A DNA stretch of 17,947 nucleotides from Methanobacteriota archaeon (lineage in GTDB: Archaea; Thermoplasmatota; Thermoplasmata; Methanomassiliicoccales; Methanomethylophilaceae), in NCBI GenBank assembly GCA_012719315.1, contig JAAYAP010000003.1, forward strand, positions 1 to 17,947, read 5' to 3'. This document shows, one piece after another, positions 5,919-12,196 of this stretch (positions are counted from its first letter, which is position 1; each line of letters opens with the position of its first letter). The notes beneath the pieces are model-generated. The model worked only from the letters and a program-made list of their open reading frames with translations, was not told the DNA's origin and did not search any database. A program made the translations under genes and the position numbers.

Positions 5919-7310
5919 ATGAAGGATTCAGGCAGAAGAGAGGCATTCGACGCCGCGGTTTTCGAGACCGCTCTTCAATCGGTGCTGCAAACGGGCAAGA
6001 GGGATTATCCATCCTATATCGGCGGGCTGAAAGTGGCATCCGGCAAGGACCGTCCGCTGCTGAGCCCGGTCGACAGCAGCATACGTTTCGGGACCGTGCA
6101 GGAACCGGAGGAAGGCACGGCAGATCTGGCGGCGCAGGCCGCGCACGAGGCGTTCCGCACCTGGTCCGCCAAAGCCCCGTCCGAGAGGGCGGAGGCGGTG
6201 CGCGGCATCCACGGCATGCTGGAGGCCCAGAGGTACAAGATGGCGGCGACGGTCGCCGTATCGGCGGGCATGATCGGATCCGAGGCCCTGGCGGAAGCCG
6301 ATGCCCTGCTGGACATCGTCGCGGAGGCATTGGACGAGCACGACGGCGTCTCGGGGAAGCCAATCGGCCCCTGGGCGGTCATCACCTCCCACAGCTCTCC
6401 GCTGGCCTCGCCCATGGGGTATGCGCTGACGGCGATCCTGGCCGGCAACACGGCGGTCGTGATGCCCAGCAAGCATTGCCCCGTGCCGGCGTACATGGTC
6501 TTCGAGATCTGCGTCCGGTCGGGATTGCCGGACGGGGTCCTCAACGTGCTGGTGGACCAGAGGGATGAGACGCAGACGGACCTCGCCAACAACGAGCTCT
6601 TCTCGGGCGTGGTCGTCTCGGGCACCGGCAGGTCGTTCGAGGAGATGATGTTCCTGATGGTCGACGACGAGCTGAGATTCTACAACGAGTTGAAGGGGAT
6701 GAACCCCATCATCGTCCACAGGCCCTCCGATATGAAGAAAGCCGCCAAGGACGTCCTGGATTCGGCATTCAGATACGCGGGCCAGGGGTTGTACTCCTCG
6801 TCCAAGGTCATAGTGACCGCCGATGACCGCAATCGGTTGTTGGATGCGATCCTGGAGCAGGTCAAGGGGCTCTGCATCACCGATCCGCTCGAGGCCGATG
6901 CGTTCAGCGGCCCGCTGATCTCGGCGGATGCGGGTGCGGAGTTCGGCGAACTCGTCAAACGGGTCTCGGGCGGCACGGTCTACGGAGGACAGCCCGTGGT
7001 CTCGGAATTCACCGGCAACGGCGTCTACGTCACGCCGCTGATCGTCACCGGCCTGGACGAGGAAGCCGAGGAATCCTACATGGACTTCGGACTGCCGATG
7101 CTGTACATCAAGGCCGTCGCCGATACGGACGAGGCTCTCGAGGAGCTCGTGTACACCGAATGCGGGTTGTCCGTGGGTGTGTACTCCCGGGACCGGGAGC
7201 TCATCGACAGGGTGAAGGCGGAAGCGGATGCCCCGCTGATGTTCGTGAACGAGTCCAGTCGCGGACTCGCGCCCGGGATCCACGCCAGGATCGGCAATTT
7301 CCTGAGATGA
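5919..7310 (+). CDS. Aldehyde dehydrogenase-fold protein lacking the catalytic cysteine (probable pseudoenzyme)
   Basis: 463 residues, close to full ALDH length, most like the 1-pyrroline-5-carboxylate dehydrogenase branch. N-terminal YPSYIGGLKV (30-39), the Rossmann segment AILAGNTAVVMPSK (172-185) and ELKGMNPIIV (257-266, keeping the Glu) are recognisable. Key residues are missing. The GQxC motif reads GQGL, so the nucleophile is Leu291. The oxyanion motif WNFP reads HSSP (158-161). The ExFGP cofactor motif reads MDFGL (388-392). Dehydrogenase activity is therefore unlikely. The frame is intact, with no stops or frameshift, so it is not an ordinary pseudogene. It may bind a nucleotide or aldehyde as a sensor or scaffold. 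I prefer the ATG at 5919 to the GTG at 5901. Its stop lies 2 bp from the stop of the convergent degenerate radical-SAM gene. Confidence 0.8.
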   Translation: MKDSGRREAFDAAVFETALQSVLQTGKRDYPSYIGGLKVASGKDRPLLSPVDSSIRFGTVQEPEEGTADLAAQAAHEAFRTWSAKAPSERAEAVRGIHGMLEAQRYKMAATVAVSAGMIGSEALAEADALLDIVAEALDEHDGVSGKPIGPWAVITSHSSPLASPMGYALTAILAGNTAVVMPSKHCPVPAYMVFEICVRSGLPDGVLNVLVDQRDETQTDLANNELFSGVVVSGTGRSFEEMMFLMVDDELRFYNELKGMNPIIVHRPSDMKKAAKDVLDSAFRYAGQGLYSSSKVIVTADDRNRLLDAILEQVKGLCITDPLEADAFSGPLISADAGAEFGELVKRVSGGTVYGGQPVVSEFTGNGVYVTPLIVTGLDEEAEESYMDFGLPMLYIKAVADTDEALEELVYTECGLSVGVYSRDRELIDRVKAEADAPLMFVNESSRGLAPGIHARIGNFLR

Positions 7311-7312
7311 GG

Positions 7313-7996
7313 TCAGATGTCCGCGACGCGGACATCCCTCACGAACCTCTTGGCCGAAGCGCCGAGCTCGGCCAGCTCCCGGTCCGAATACGGTTTGAGG
7401 CCGATCAGGGCGGGATCGTCCGTCTTGCGGGGATCGAATCTGACGATCCTGTACCGGTGCCCGGGCCCGATCGAGGCGGCGATGCCGGCGATGCTCTCCG
7501 CGTCGACGATCCCCGGCACAGCCACGGTTCTGAACACGCAGTCGATGCCCGACTCCTTCACGATGCCGATGCTCCTCCCGATCGGCCCGACATCGGCGGA
7601 ATCGCCGGCGATCCTGCGGTAGGGCCCGTTGTCCAATGGAGCCATGATCTCGATGCACACGCTGTCCGCGTATCTCGCGCCGATGAGGTCGTCGAGCGCG
7701 TCGGGCTGCATCCCGTCGGTGTCCAAACGGATCTTCAGCCCCCTCCTCCCGACCTCTTTGAGGAATGGTATCAATCCCGGCGAACCGAGATCGCCGGCGC
7801 AGACGATCATGCCGGCCAGACTCCCGCCGCGATCGTCCAGGTACTCTAGAACCGCCTGCCGATCGACATCCGTCAGATCCCGGCGGCGGGTATCCGGGCG
7901 CGGGGACCTCAAACGGCTCCCGTCGATGAACACCTTGCAGGAGCCGACGCCCTCCCACTCGTCGAGAGTCGTCTTGATGAAGCCTGCGATGCGCAT
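7313..7996 (-). CDS. Degenerate radical-SAM protein (NrdG-activase-like family) without the iron-sulfur cluster motif
   Basis: A 227-residue protein that follows the archaeal anaerobic ribonucleotide-reductase activase-like radical SAM family from end to end. It opens MRIAGFIKTTLDEWEG, where the family has GGxQKxSLIDYPG. LKIRLDTDGMQPDALDDLI matches the family's LDTNGxxPExLxxLI. CVFRTVAVPGIVDAE and GLKPYSDRELAELG also align. The CxxxCxxC that binds the 4Fe-4S cluster is replaced by S27, S31 and P34 (GSRLRSPRPD), and the SAM-binding GGEP reads AGDL. It should not bind the cluster or do radical chemistry. The ATG at 7996 sits one base after the upstream gene's stop, so it is the last gene of a three-gene operon. 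The function is unknown. The intact frame argues that it is kept by selection. Confidence 0.8.
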   Translation of the reverse strand: MRIAGFIKTTLDEWEGVGSCKVFIDGSRLRSPRPDTRRRDLTDVDRQAVLEYLDDRGGSLAGMIVCAGDLGSPGLIPFLKEVGRRGLKIRLDTDGMQPDALDDLIGARYADSVCIEIMAPLDNGPYRRIAGDSADVGPIGRSIGIVKESGIDCVFRTVAVPGIVDAESIAGIAASIGPGHRYRIVRFDPRKTDDPALIGLKPYSDRELAELGASAKRFVRDVRVADI

Positions 7997-7997
7997 C

Positions 7998-8909
7998 TCA
8001 ACCGAGCCTTCTGATGCCCTCGAGCTCGTAAACGCCACGCAGGTCTTTGTAATATCCCTCGATCGTCCCGGGCAGGTCCTCGAAGCTCACGCAGGAATCC
8101 TTCATATCCGCGACGATCTCGAGCGACATCGCCTGATAGGCGATGACGATCTTGGAGAACACCGAGATGAGGTTGATGTTGGCCGCGGCGACGATCTCCA
8201 GAGCCTTGTTGATGCTTCCGGGCCGATCCGGGATCCGCATGTTGACCTCGATGAGGTTCGTGTCCTTCCTGAAGAAGACGATGGACACGATCCATGAGCT
8301 CATGTCCAAGGTCAGCATGACCTCCGTGCCTTCGATATCGGTCAGGATGTCCCCGTACTCCGCGGACAGGTCGAAGGTCCCGTCGGTGAAGGTGACCGGC
8401 GCTCCGTGCCTCAGCTCCTCCTTCACCGTGCCGCTGTCCGATTCCTTCCGGAAGATGCGGCCGATCTTCGCCGGTTTGATGCTGATGTACTTGATCTTGT
8501 CGACCGAGGGGTCCCCCATCGCCTTGAGGGCGGCGAACCGCTCCTTGATGATATCCCCCTCGCCGGCGAAGTTCAGCTCGGCCATCAGGCTCCAGATGAT
8601 CGTGGTATCGGAGATCCCGTTGAGGGAGACCGAGTTCAGCACGTTGACGCCTTGGTCGCTGAGGAATCTCGCCGACTGGACGGTGGAGCCGGGGATGTCC
8701 TCCATGAAGATGTTGACGTGGGTGAGGGTGCGGAAATTCTCCTGCGGATACATCGAGAGGAGGAGTTCGTACCGTTTGGGGCCCCCTTCCGGGTATTTGA
8801 AGAGGGTGCTGTAGATGTACCCTCCCTCCACAAGCCCCATGACGCTTGCCAGCCAACTGTCGATCCTGATCTTGTTATCGACGATCTTCGTGAATTCCCA
8901 GCTCTTCAT
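7998..8909 (-). CDS. Conserved protein with two ACT-like domains
   Basis: A 303-residue protein with two ACT-like segments. The first, at about 62-112, contains HVNIFMEDIPGSTVQSARFL. The second, at about 218-270, contains EVNMRIPDRPGSINKALEIV. Both show the DxPGS turn and following helix of ACT domains, which usually bind amino acids or other small ligands. The first 60 residues and the middle (113-217) match no family I can name. There is no DNA-binding or enzyme domain. The ATG at 8909 follows a purine-rich GGAGGCGGAAGGGGACGGC. A TTG at 8930 would add seven residues and is less likely. It lies between the zinc-ribbon protein and the degenerate radical-SAM gene, with a 1-bp gap to the latter, so it may sense a ligand for that module. 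Confidence 0.72.
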   Translation of the reverse strand: MKSWEFTKIVDNKIRIDSWLASVMGLVEGGYIYSTLFKYPEGGPKRYELLLSMYPQENFRTLTHVNIFMEDIPGSTVQSARFLSDQGVNVLNSVSLNGISDTTIIWSLMAELNFAGEGDIIKERFAALKAMGDPSVDKIKYISIKPAKIGRIFRKESDSGTVKEELRHGAPVTFTDGTFDLSAEYGDILTDIEGTEVMLTLDMSSWIVSIVFFRKDTNLIEVNMRIPDRPGSINKALEIVAAANINLISVFSKIVIAYQAMSLEIVADMKDSCVSFEDLPGTIEGYYKDLRGVYELEGIRRLG

Positions 8910-8941
8910 GCCGTCCCCTTCCGCCTCCAATCATTAACCTG

Positions 8942-9610
8942 TCATATATCTTTTCGGGCCTCGTTCTTGATCGACACGGTCGGCCTGGTCCAGAGAGGAG
9001 GCGTCTCGTCCCCGGATTCCAGATCCCGGATCAGATTGACGATGCTGCCCGCATCCTCGTCGGCATCCGACAACCGCTTCAGGGCTTCGACCGTGCGCTG
9101 CCCTCTCGACTGCAGATCGGTCATGCGCATCGCCCGCTCCACAAGGTCGGCGGCTTCTCCCGCTTTCAGCTGCGCCCGTCTCAGGATCCTGATCCGCCTC
9201 TCCGTATCCGAGGTCTCCCCGCCCTCCGCGGCGGAGAATCCGTATCTCGCCGGCATGAGCTTCTGCCGGCCGATCGTGTACGGGCACACGGTGCAGCTCC
9301 GACTCGCTTCCACCAGCTGCCCCTCCAGCGTCATGCGCTTGACCGGATGCATGACGTTGCCGCAGACCGGGCAGGCCGTCGGAGGATCCCCTGCCGACCT
9401 GCAGTAGTCGATGGAGACGCCGATGAGGTTCCTCTCGATGCCGACCCTCCTGACGCGCTCCCCGCTGACACGGTACAGGGGGTCCGTCTTCGCCAGCTCC
9501 CGGTTCACGCGTTCGGCCAGCTCCCGTTGGCTGCCGATGCTCGGCGTGCGCCCGAGCGCGGTTCTGATGGCCTGCGAGAGAACCTCCTCGTCGGGGATCC
9601 GGTAGCTCAT
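8942..9610 (-). CDS. Archaeal conserved protein with winged-helix-like N-terminus and zinc ribbon
   Basis: 222 residues. The N-terminal part (1-68), with SQRELAERVNRELAK and VSGERVRRVGIERNLIGV, looks like a helical or winged-helix domain. It is followed by a four-cysteine zinc ribbon, CPVC at 80-83 and CTVC at 106-109. The C-terminal half is charged and helical, rich in Arg, Glu and Ala. I recognise the pattern as an uncharacterised archaeal family but assign no function. Nucleic-acid binding is the simplest inference from the wHTH-plus-ribbon layout. It is the first gene of the operon running into the ACT protein (32-bp gap) and the degenerate radical-SAM gene. The start ATG at 9610 lies about 27 nt after a TTAATAG element (9641-9635), or about 54 nt after the stronger shared TATA at 9659-9669. 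Confidence 0.7.
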   Translation of the reverse strand: MSYRIPDEEVLSQAIRTALGRTPSIGSQRELAERVNRELAKTDPLYRVSGERVRRVGIERNLIGVSIDYCRSAGDPPTACPVCGNVMHPVKRMTLEGQLVEASRSCTVCPYTIGRQKLMPARYGFSAAEGGETSDTERRIRILRRAQLKAGEAADLVERAMRMTDLQSRGQRTVEALKRLSDADEDAGSIVNLIRDLESGDETPPLWTRPTVSIKNEARKDI

Positions 9611-9658
9611 GGTAAGAGCATGGGGGACCGAGCCTATTAACTGTGCGTACCGTATGTC

Positions 9659-9669
9659 TTTTTAAATAT
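9659..9669. promoter_or_regulatory. AT-rich TATA element serving divergent tRNA-Leu and zinc-ribbon operon
   Basis: TTTTTAAATAT sits 30 nt before the tRNA-Leu start at 9694 on the plus strand. Its complement ATATTTAAAAA could also direct the minus-strand operon with a leader of about 28 nt. A single element driving both directions would tie their expression. Confidence 0.55.
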
Positions 9670-9693
9670 CTGGGAATCAATCGCAAACACAGG

Positions 9694-9779
9694 GCGGAGG
9701 TAGCCTAGCTGGCCAAAGGCGCGGGACTTAAGATCCCGTACTTAGTGTTCCATGGGTTCGAATCCCATCCTCCGCACCA
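9694..9779 (+). tRNA. tRNA-Leu (anticodon TAA)
   Basis: A class II tRNA of 86 nt with an encoded CCA (9777-9779). The acceptor stem GCGGAGG pairs with CCTCCGC. The anticodon stem CGGGA/TCCCG encloses CTTAAGA, giving anticodon TAA for TTA/TTG codons. The long variable arm between the anticodon and T stems is typical of leucine. The T arm contains GGGTTCGAATCCC. Confidence 0.96.
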
Positions 9780-9816
9780 TTGCCGTCACCGTCCGCGGAT
9801 CCGGTCCTATGTCAAG

Positions 9817-9824
9817 ACTTAAAA
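9817..9824 (+). promoter_or_regulatory. Possible TATA box of the fluoride channel gene
   Basis: ACTTAAAA is centred 26 nt before the ATG at 9846. The spacing fits a leaderless transcript and supports that ATG over the one at 9828. Confidence 0.45.
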
Positions 9825-9845
9825 CACATGACGGGATTCACGTCC

Positions 9846-10220
9846 ATGGACTGGGATCTGTTGAGCATGATCTTGTACGTCGCCGTCGGCGGGGCGATCG
9901 GCGCGACGCTCCGGTTCCTGATCGGGCATTCCGTGGAATCGTCAGGATTCCCCTGGAGCACGTTCATCGTCAACATGGCGGGGTGCGCCTTGGTGGCGGC
10001 CCTTGCGTTCTCTGTCGGCGACGTGCTGTCCCGCAATGCGATCGTCTTCCTGTTCATCGGCGTGTTCGGCGCTTTCACCACGATGTCCACCTTCACCCTG
10101 GAGACCGTGACCCTCTTCCATGACGGCGAGGCGATGAAGGCCTGGGGGAACGTCATCCTGAACGGGGGCGGATGCCTGCTGGGCGCTTTCGTCGGAAGGT
10201 ACCTAGTCCTGTTCTTCTGA
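9846..10220 (+). CDS. crcB: Fluoride ion channel Fluc/CrcB
   Basis: A 124-residue, four-helix membrane protein, the normal Fluc size. Motifs are GGAIGATLRFLIG (15-27), STFIVNMAGC (38-47, with the pore Asn43) and GVFGAFTTMSTF (72-83, the Na+-site/Phe-box region), then a C-terminal NGGGCLLGAFVGRYL. Fluc proteins form dual-topology dimers that let fluoride leave the cytoplasm. One gene is enough for a homodimer, and no second copy is next to it. I choose the ATG at 9846 over 9828 because of protein length and promoter spacing. It starts 66 bp after tRNA-Leu, too close for a typical fluoride riboswitch, and I see no riboswitch core there. Confidence 0.92.
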   Translation: MDWDLLSMILYVAVGGAIGATLRFLIGHSVESSGFPWSTFIVNMAGCALVAALAFSVGDVLSRNAIVFLFIGVFGAFTTMSTFTLETVTLFHDGEAMKAWGNVILNGGGCLLGAFVGRYLVLFF

Positions 10221-10298
10221 GCGGTTTCCGCCGGCATCGATCGCCGATTCCGCAGGATGCGGGTTCAAACGGCGTCCGTGTTTTCCGACCGTATGCAT

Positions 10299-10315
10299 CT
10301 GGTATAAATAACCAG
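10299..10315 (+). promoter_or_regulatory. TATA box inside a 17-bp inverted repeat, ABC operon promoter/operator
   Basis: CTGGT, ATAAATA, ACCAG forms a dyad whose spacer is the TATA box. The element is about 27 nt before the ATG at 10334, implying a leaderless mRNA. A repressor bound to the dyad would block TATA-binding protein directly. The arms are only 5 bp, so chance symmetry is possible. Confidence 0.55.
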
Positions 10316-10333
10316 GTACGCGATATATATCCC

Positions 10334-11290
10334 ATGGAAACAGCACCGGCCATAGAGGTCGTCGGATTGACGAAATCATACGGCGGGTCGATCGCCGTGA
10401 GTGATATCGATCTAGAGGTGGACAGAGGAGGTTTCATGGGTCTGCTTGGCCCCAACGGAGCCGGCAAGAGCACGACGCTGAAAGCCGTGACCGGTCTGTT
10501 GCGGCCCACTGCCGGACAGATACTCGTCAACGGCATCGATGTGGCACGGGATCCGCGTTCGGCGTTGTCGGGCGTGGGCTGCCTGATCGAAACGCCCGAG
10601 TTCTACAAGCGGTCGACTCCGATGGACGTGCTCGGATACACGGGCAGGATCAAAGGGCTCGGCAAGAGCGACATCCAGATACGTTCCAGAGCGCTCCTCG
10701 AGGAGCTCCGCATCTACGAGTGGAGGGATAAGAGGATCGAGTCCTTCTCCAAAGGGATGCGGCAGAGGGTCGCCTTGGCGCAGGCGTTGCTGGGCAACCC
10801 CTCGCTGCTGGTCCTGGACGAACCCACCACGGGGTTGGATCCGCGAGGGGCGGTGGAGTTCAGGAACATGCTGAAGGACCTCAGGCGGTTCGAGGTCAGC
10901 CTGCTGCTGAGCACGCACAATCTCAGCGAGGTCTCGGCCGTGTGCGATTCCGTCGCCATCCTGAGGAAAGGATCGGTGGTGGCGCAGGGAGGGGTCAGGG
11001 ACCTGATCAAGCGTTTCGCTTCGGACAAGAGGACCGTCTCCGTCAAGACGGCCAATCCGATCACCGATGCCTTCCTGGAGGACGTGTCCCGTATCCGGGG
11101 CGTGCAGGGGACGGTCAAGCGGTCCGATTTCGAAATCGCGGTCGAGATCCGCGAGAACGGCGGACAGCAGACCGAACTGGCCGACACGGTGATGCGGTAC
11201 GGTCTGGGATTGATGTCGATGTCGGAGGACGGGGATTCGGACCTGGAGAAGCTCTACATGAGCCTGTCGCTGGACGGTGATCCGAGATGA
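10334..11290 (+). CDS. ABC transporter ATP-binding protein (export type)
   Basis: A 318-residue ABC ATPase. Walker A is GPNGAGKST (39-47), the Q-loop region IETPEFYKRST follows, the signature is FSKGMRQR (138-145), Walker B is LLVLDEP (158-164) and the H-loop is STHNLSE. Residues beyond about 220 form the extra C-terminal domain common in drug/antibiotic or ABC-2 type exporters. It powers the permease encoded next, to which it is joined by an ATGA overlap (11287-11290). The ATG at 10334 is favoured because upstream codons precede the homologous start, and the TATA spacing predicts a leaderless transcript. The substrate cannot be read from the sequence. Confidence 0.93.
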   Translation: METAPAIEVVGLTKSYGGSIAVSDIDLEVDRGGFMGLLGPNGAGKSTTLKAVTGLLRPTAGQILVNGIDVARDPRSALSGVGCLIETPEFYKRSTPMDVLGYTGRIKGLGKSDIQIRSRALLEELRIYEWRDKRIESFSKGMRQRVALAQALLGNPSLLVLDEPTTGLDPRGAVEFRNMLKDLRRFEVSLLLSTHNLSEVSAVCDSVAILRKGSVVAQGGVRDLIKRFASDKRTVSVKTANPITDAFLEDVSRIRGVQGTVKRSDFEIAVEIRENGGQQTELADTVMRYGLGLMSMSEDGDSDLEKLYMSLSLDGDPR

Positions 11291-12195
11291 GTCGCAGGAG
11301 CAAGGCGCAGATCTCCGAGGTCAGGTACGACTCCGAGCATGTGCGCATATCGGACGAGGAGGCGCACAGGGGCGTGGTGTACCGGACGCCGGGGTCGCTC
11401 TCGCAGTTGTCGACCGTCTACCGTCACCAGATGCATCGGTACGCGGCCACCGGGGTGTACATCGTGCCGTTGGTGGCGATCCTCGTCGTGCCCGTCCTCG
11501 GCATCCTGCTGCATGCGGCGCTGGGCATGGCGGATGTCGGCGTGGATTTCAGCTCCGAGTCGTTCCCCGCGATCCTGTTGACGTTCATGCCGTTCGGCAT
11601 AATCTTCTTGGTTTCGAGGTTCTCGTCGAAGACGGTGTCCGCGGATTTCTTCGAGAAGACGGGGTACATCAATCTGACGCTCCCGATGAGGAGGTCGGTC
11701 AACATGGCCGGCAGGTACCTGGCGGCCGTCACCATGTGCGCCTTGGCGCTGGTGCTGCTCTATGCATTGGTGGCCGCGCTCACACACTATTATTATGGCG
11801 CGATCCCGCCGGGGTTCCCGGAGTCGTACGCCGTCGCACTGGTGTTCGCCTGCGCTTACACGGCGATCAACATGGTGTTCAACACGATGTTCAGGAACCA
11901 GGGCTCCAAGCTGTACGGTCTGCTGTTCATCGGCGTGCCGGCGCTGTTCCTCCTGCTGATCTACTTGGGGTATGCGCAATTCTCATCGCTGCAGTACATG
12001 TTCCCGCTTTCCGACACGATCACCGCCGTCATGGGCACGGGATTCGGAGGCGTTTCATTGTTCACGATGGTGACCATGTTCGTGCAGGTGCCTCCGGTGT
12101 CATTGCAGACTGTTGACGCGATACTGCTGGGGGCGGCCTGGAGCGTGCCGGTGCTGGCTCTGGCGATGATCCTTTACAGAAGGAGGGAGATGTGA
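11287..12195 (+). CDS. ABC-2 type transporter permease
   Basis: A 302-residue membrane protein with about six hydrophobic segments: near 56-80, 93-111, 140-168, 179-199, 211-233 and 275-297. A charged cytoplasmic N-terminus of about 45 residues includes the coupling-like segment TPGSLSQLSTVYRHQMHRY. The motif FEKTGYINLTLPMRRS between helices resembles the loop of ABC-2 exporters where LTLPxxR is common. It overlaps the ATPase by 4 bp. The exported-protein gene follows after one base, so the three form one operon. The transporter probably acts as an ATPase/permease homodimer moving a lipid, peptide or drug outward. The substrate is unknown. Confidence 0.85.
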   Translation: MSRRSKAQISEVRYDSEHVRISDEEAHRGVVYRTPGSLSQLSTVYRHQMHRYAATGVYIVPLVAILVVPVLGILLHAALGMADVGVDFSSESFPAILLTFMPFGIIFLVSRFSSKTVSADFFEKTGYINLTLPMRRSVNMAGRYLAAVTMCALALVLLYALVAALTHYYYGAIPPGFPESYAVALVFACAYTAINMVFNTMFRNQGSKLYGLLFIGVPALFLLLIYLGYAQFSSLQYMFPLSDTITAVMGTGFGGVSLFTMVTMFVQVPPVSLQTVDAILLGAAWSVPVLALAMILYRRREM

Positions 12196-12196
12196 G

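Noticed and set aside
5928..7958. A 676-codon open frame on the minus strand across the aldehyde-dehydrogenase-like gene.
   Set aside because: It is antisense to a clear homologue, rich in Arg/Asp/Gly as expected for a GC-rich shadow frame, and resembles no protein. Part of it also overlaps the degenerate radical-SAM gene out of frame.
9780..9845. Fluoride riboswitch upstream of crcB.
   Set aside because: Only 66 bases separate the gene from tRNA-Leu, and no pseudoknot core resembling the crcB motif is present. Promoter spacing also suggests a leaderless message.
9648..10296. CCGTATG heptamer near several promoters (about 9650 and 10290, also 5644 and 5664) as a regulon motif.
   Set aside because: The heptamer also appears repeatedly inside genes (for example near 2996 and 3070), and a 7-mer is expected a few times by chance in this length and composition.
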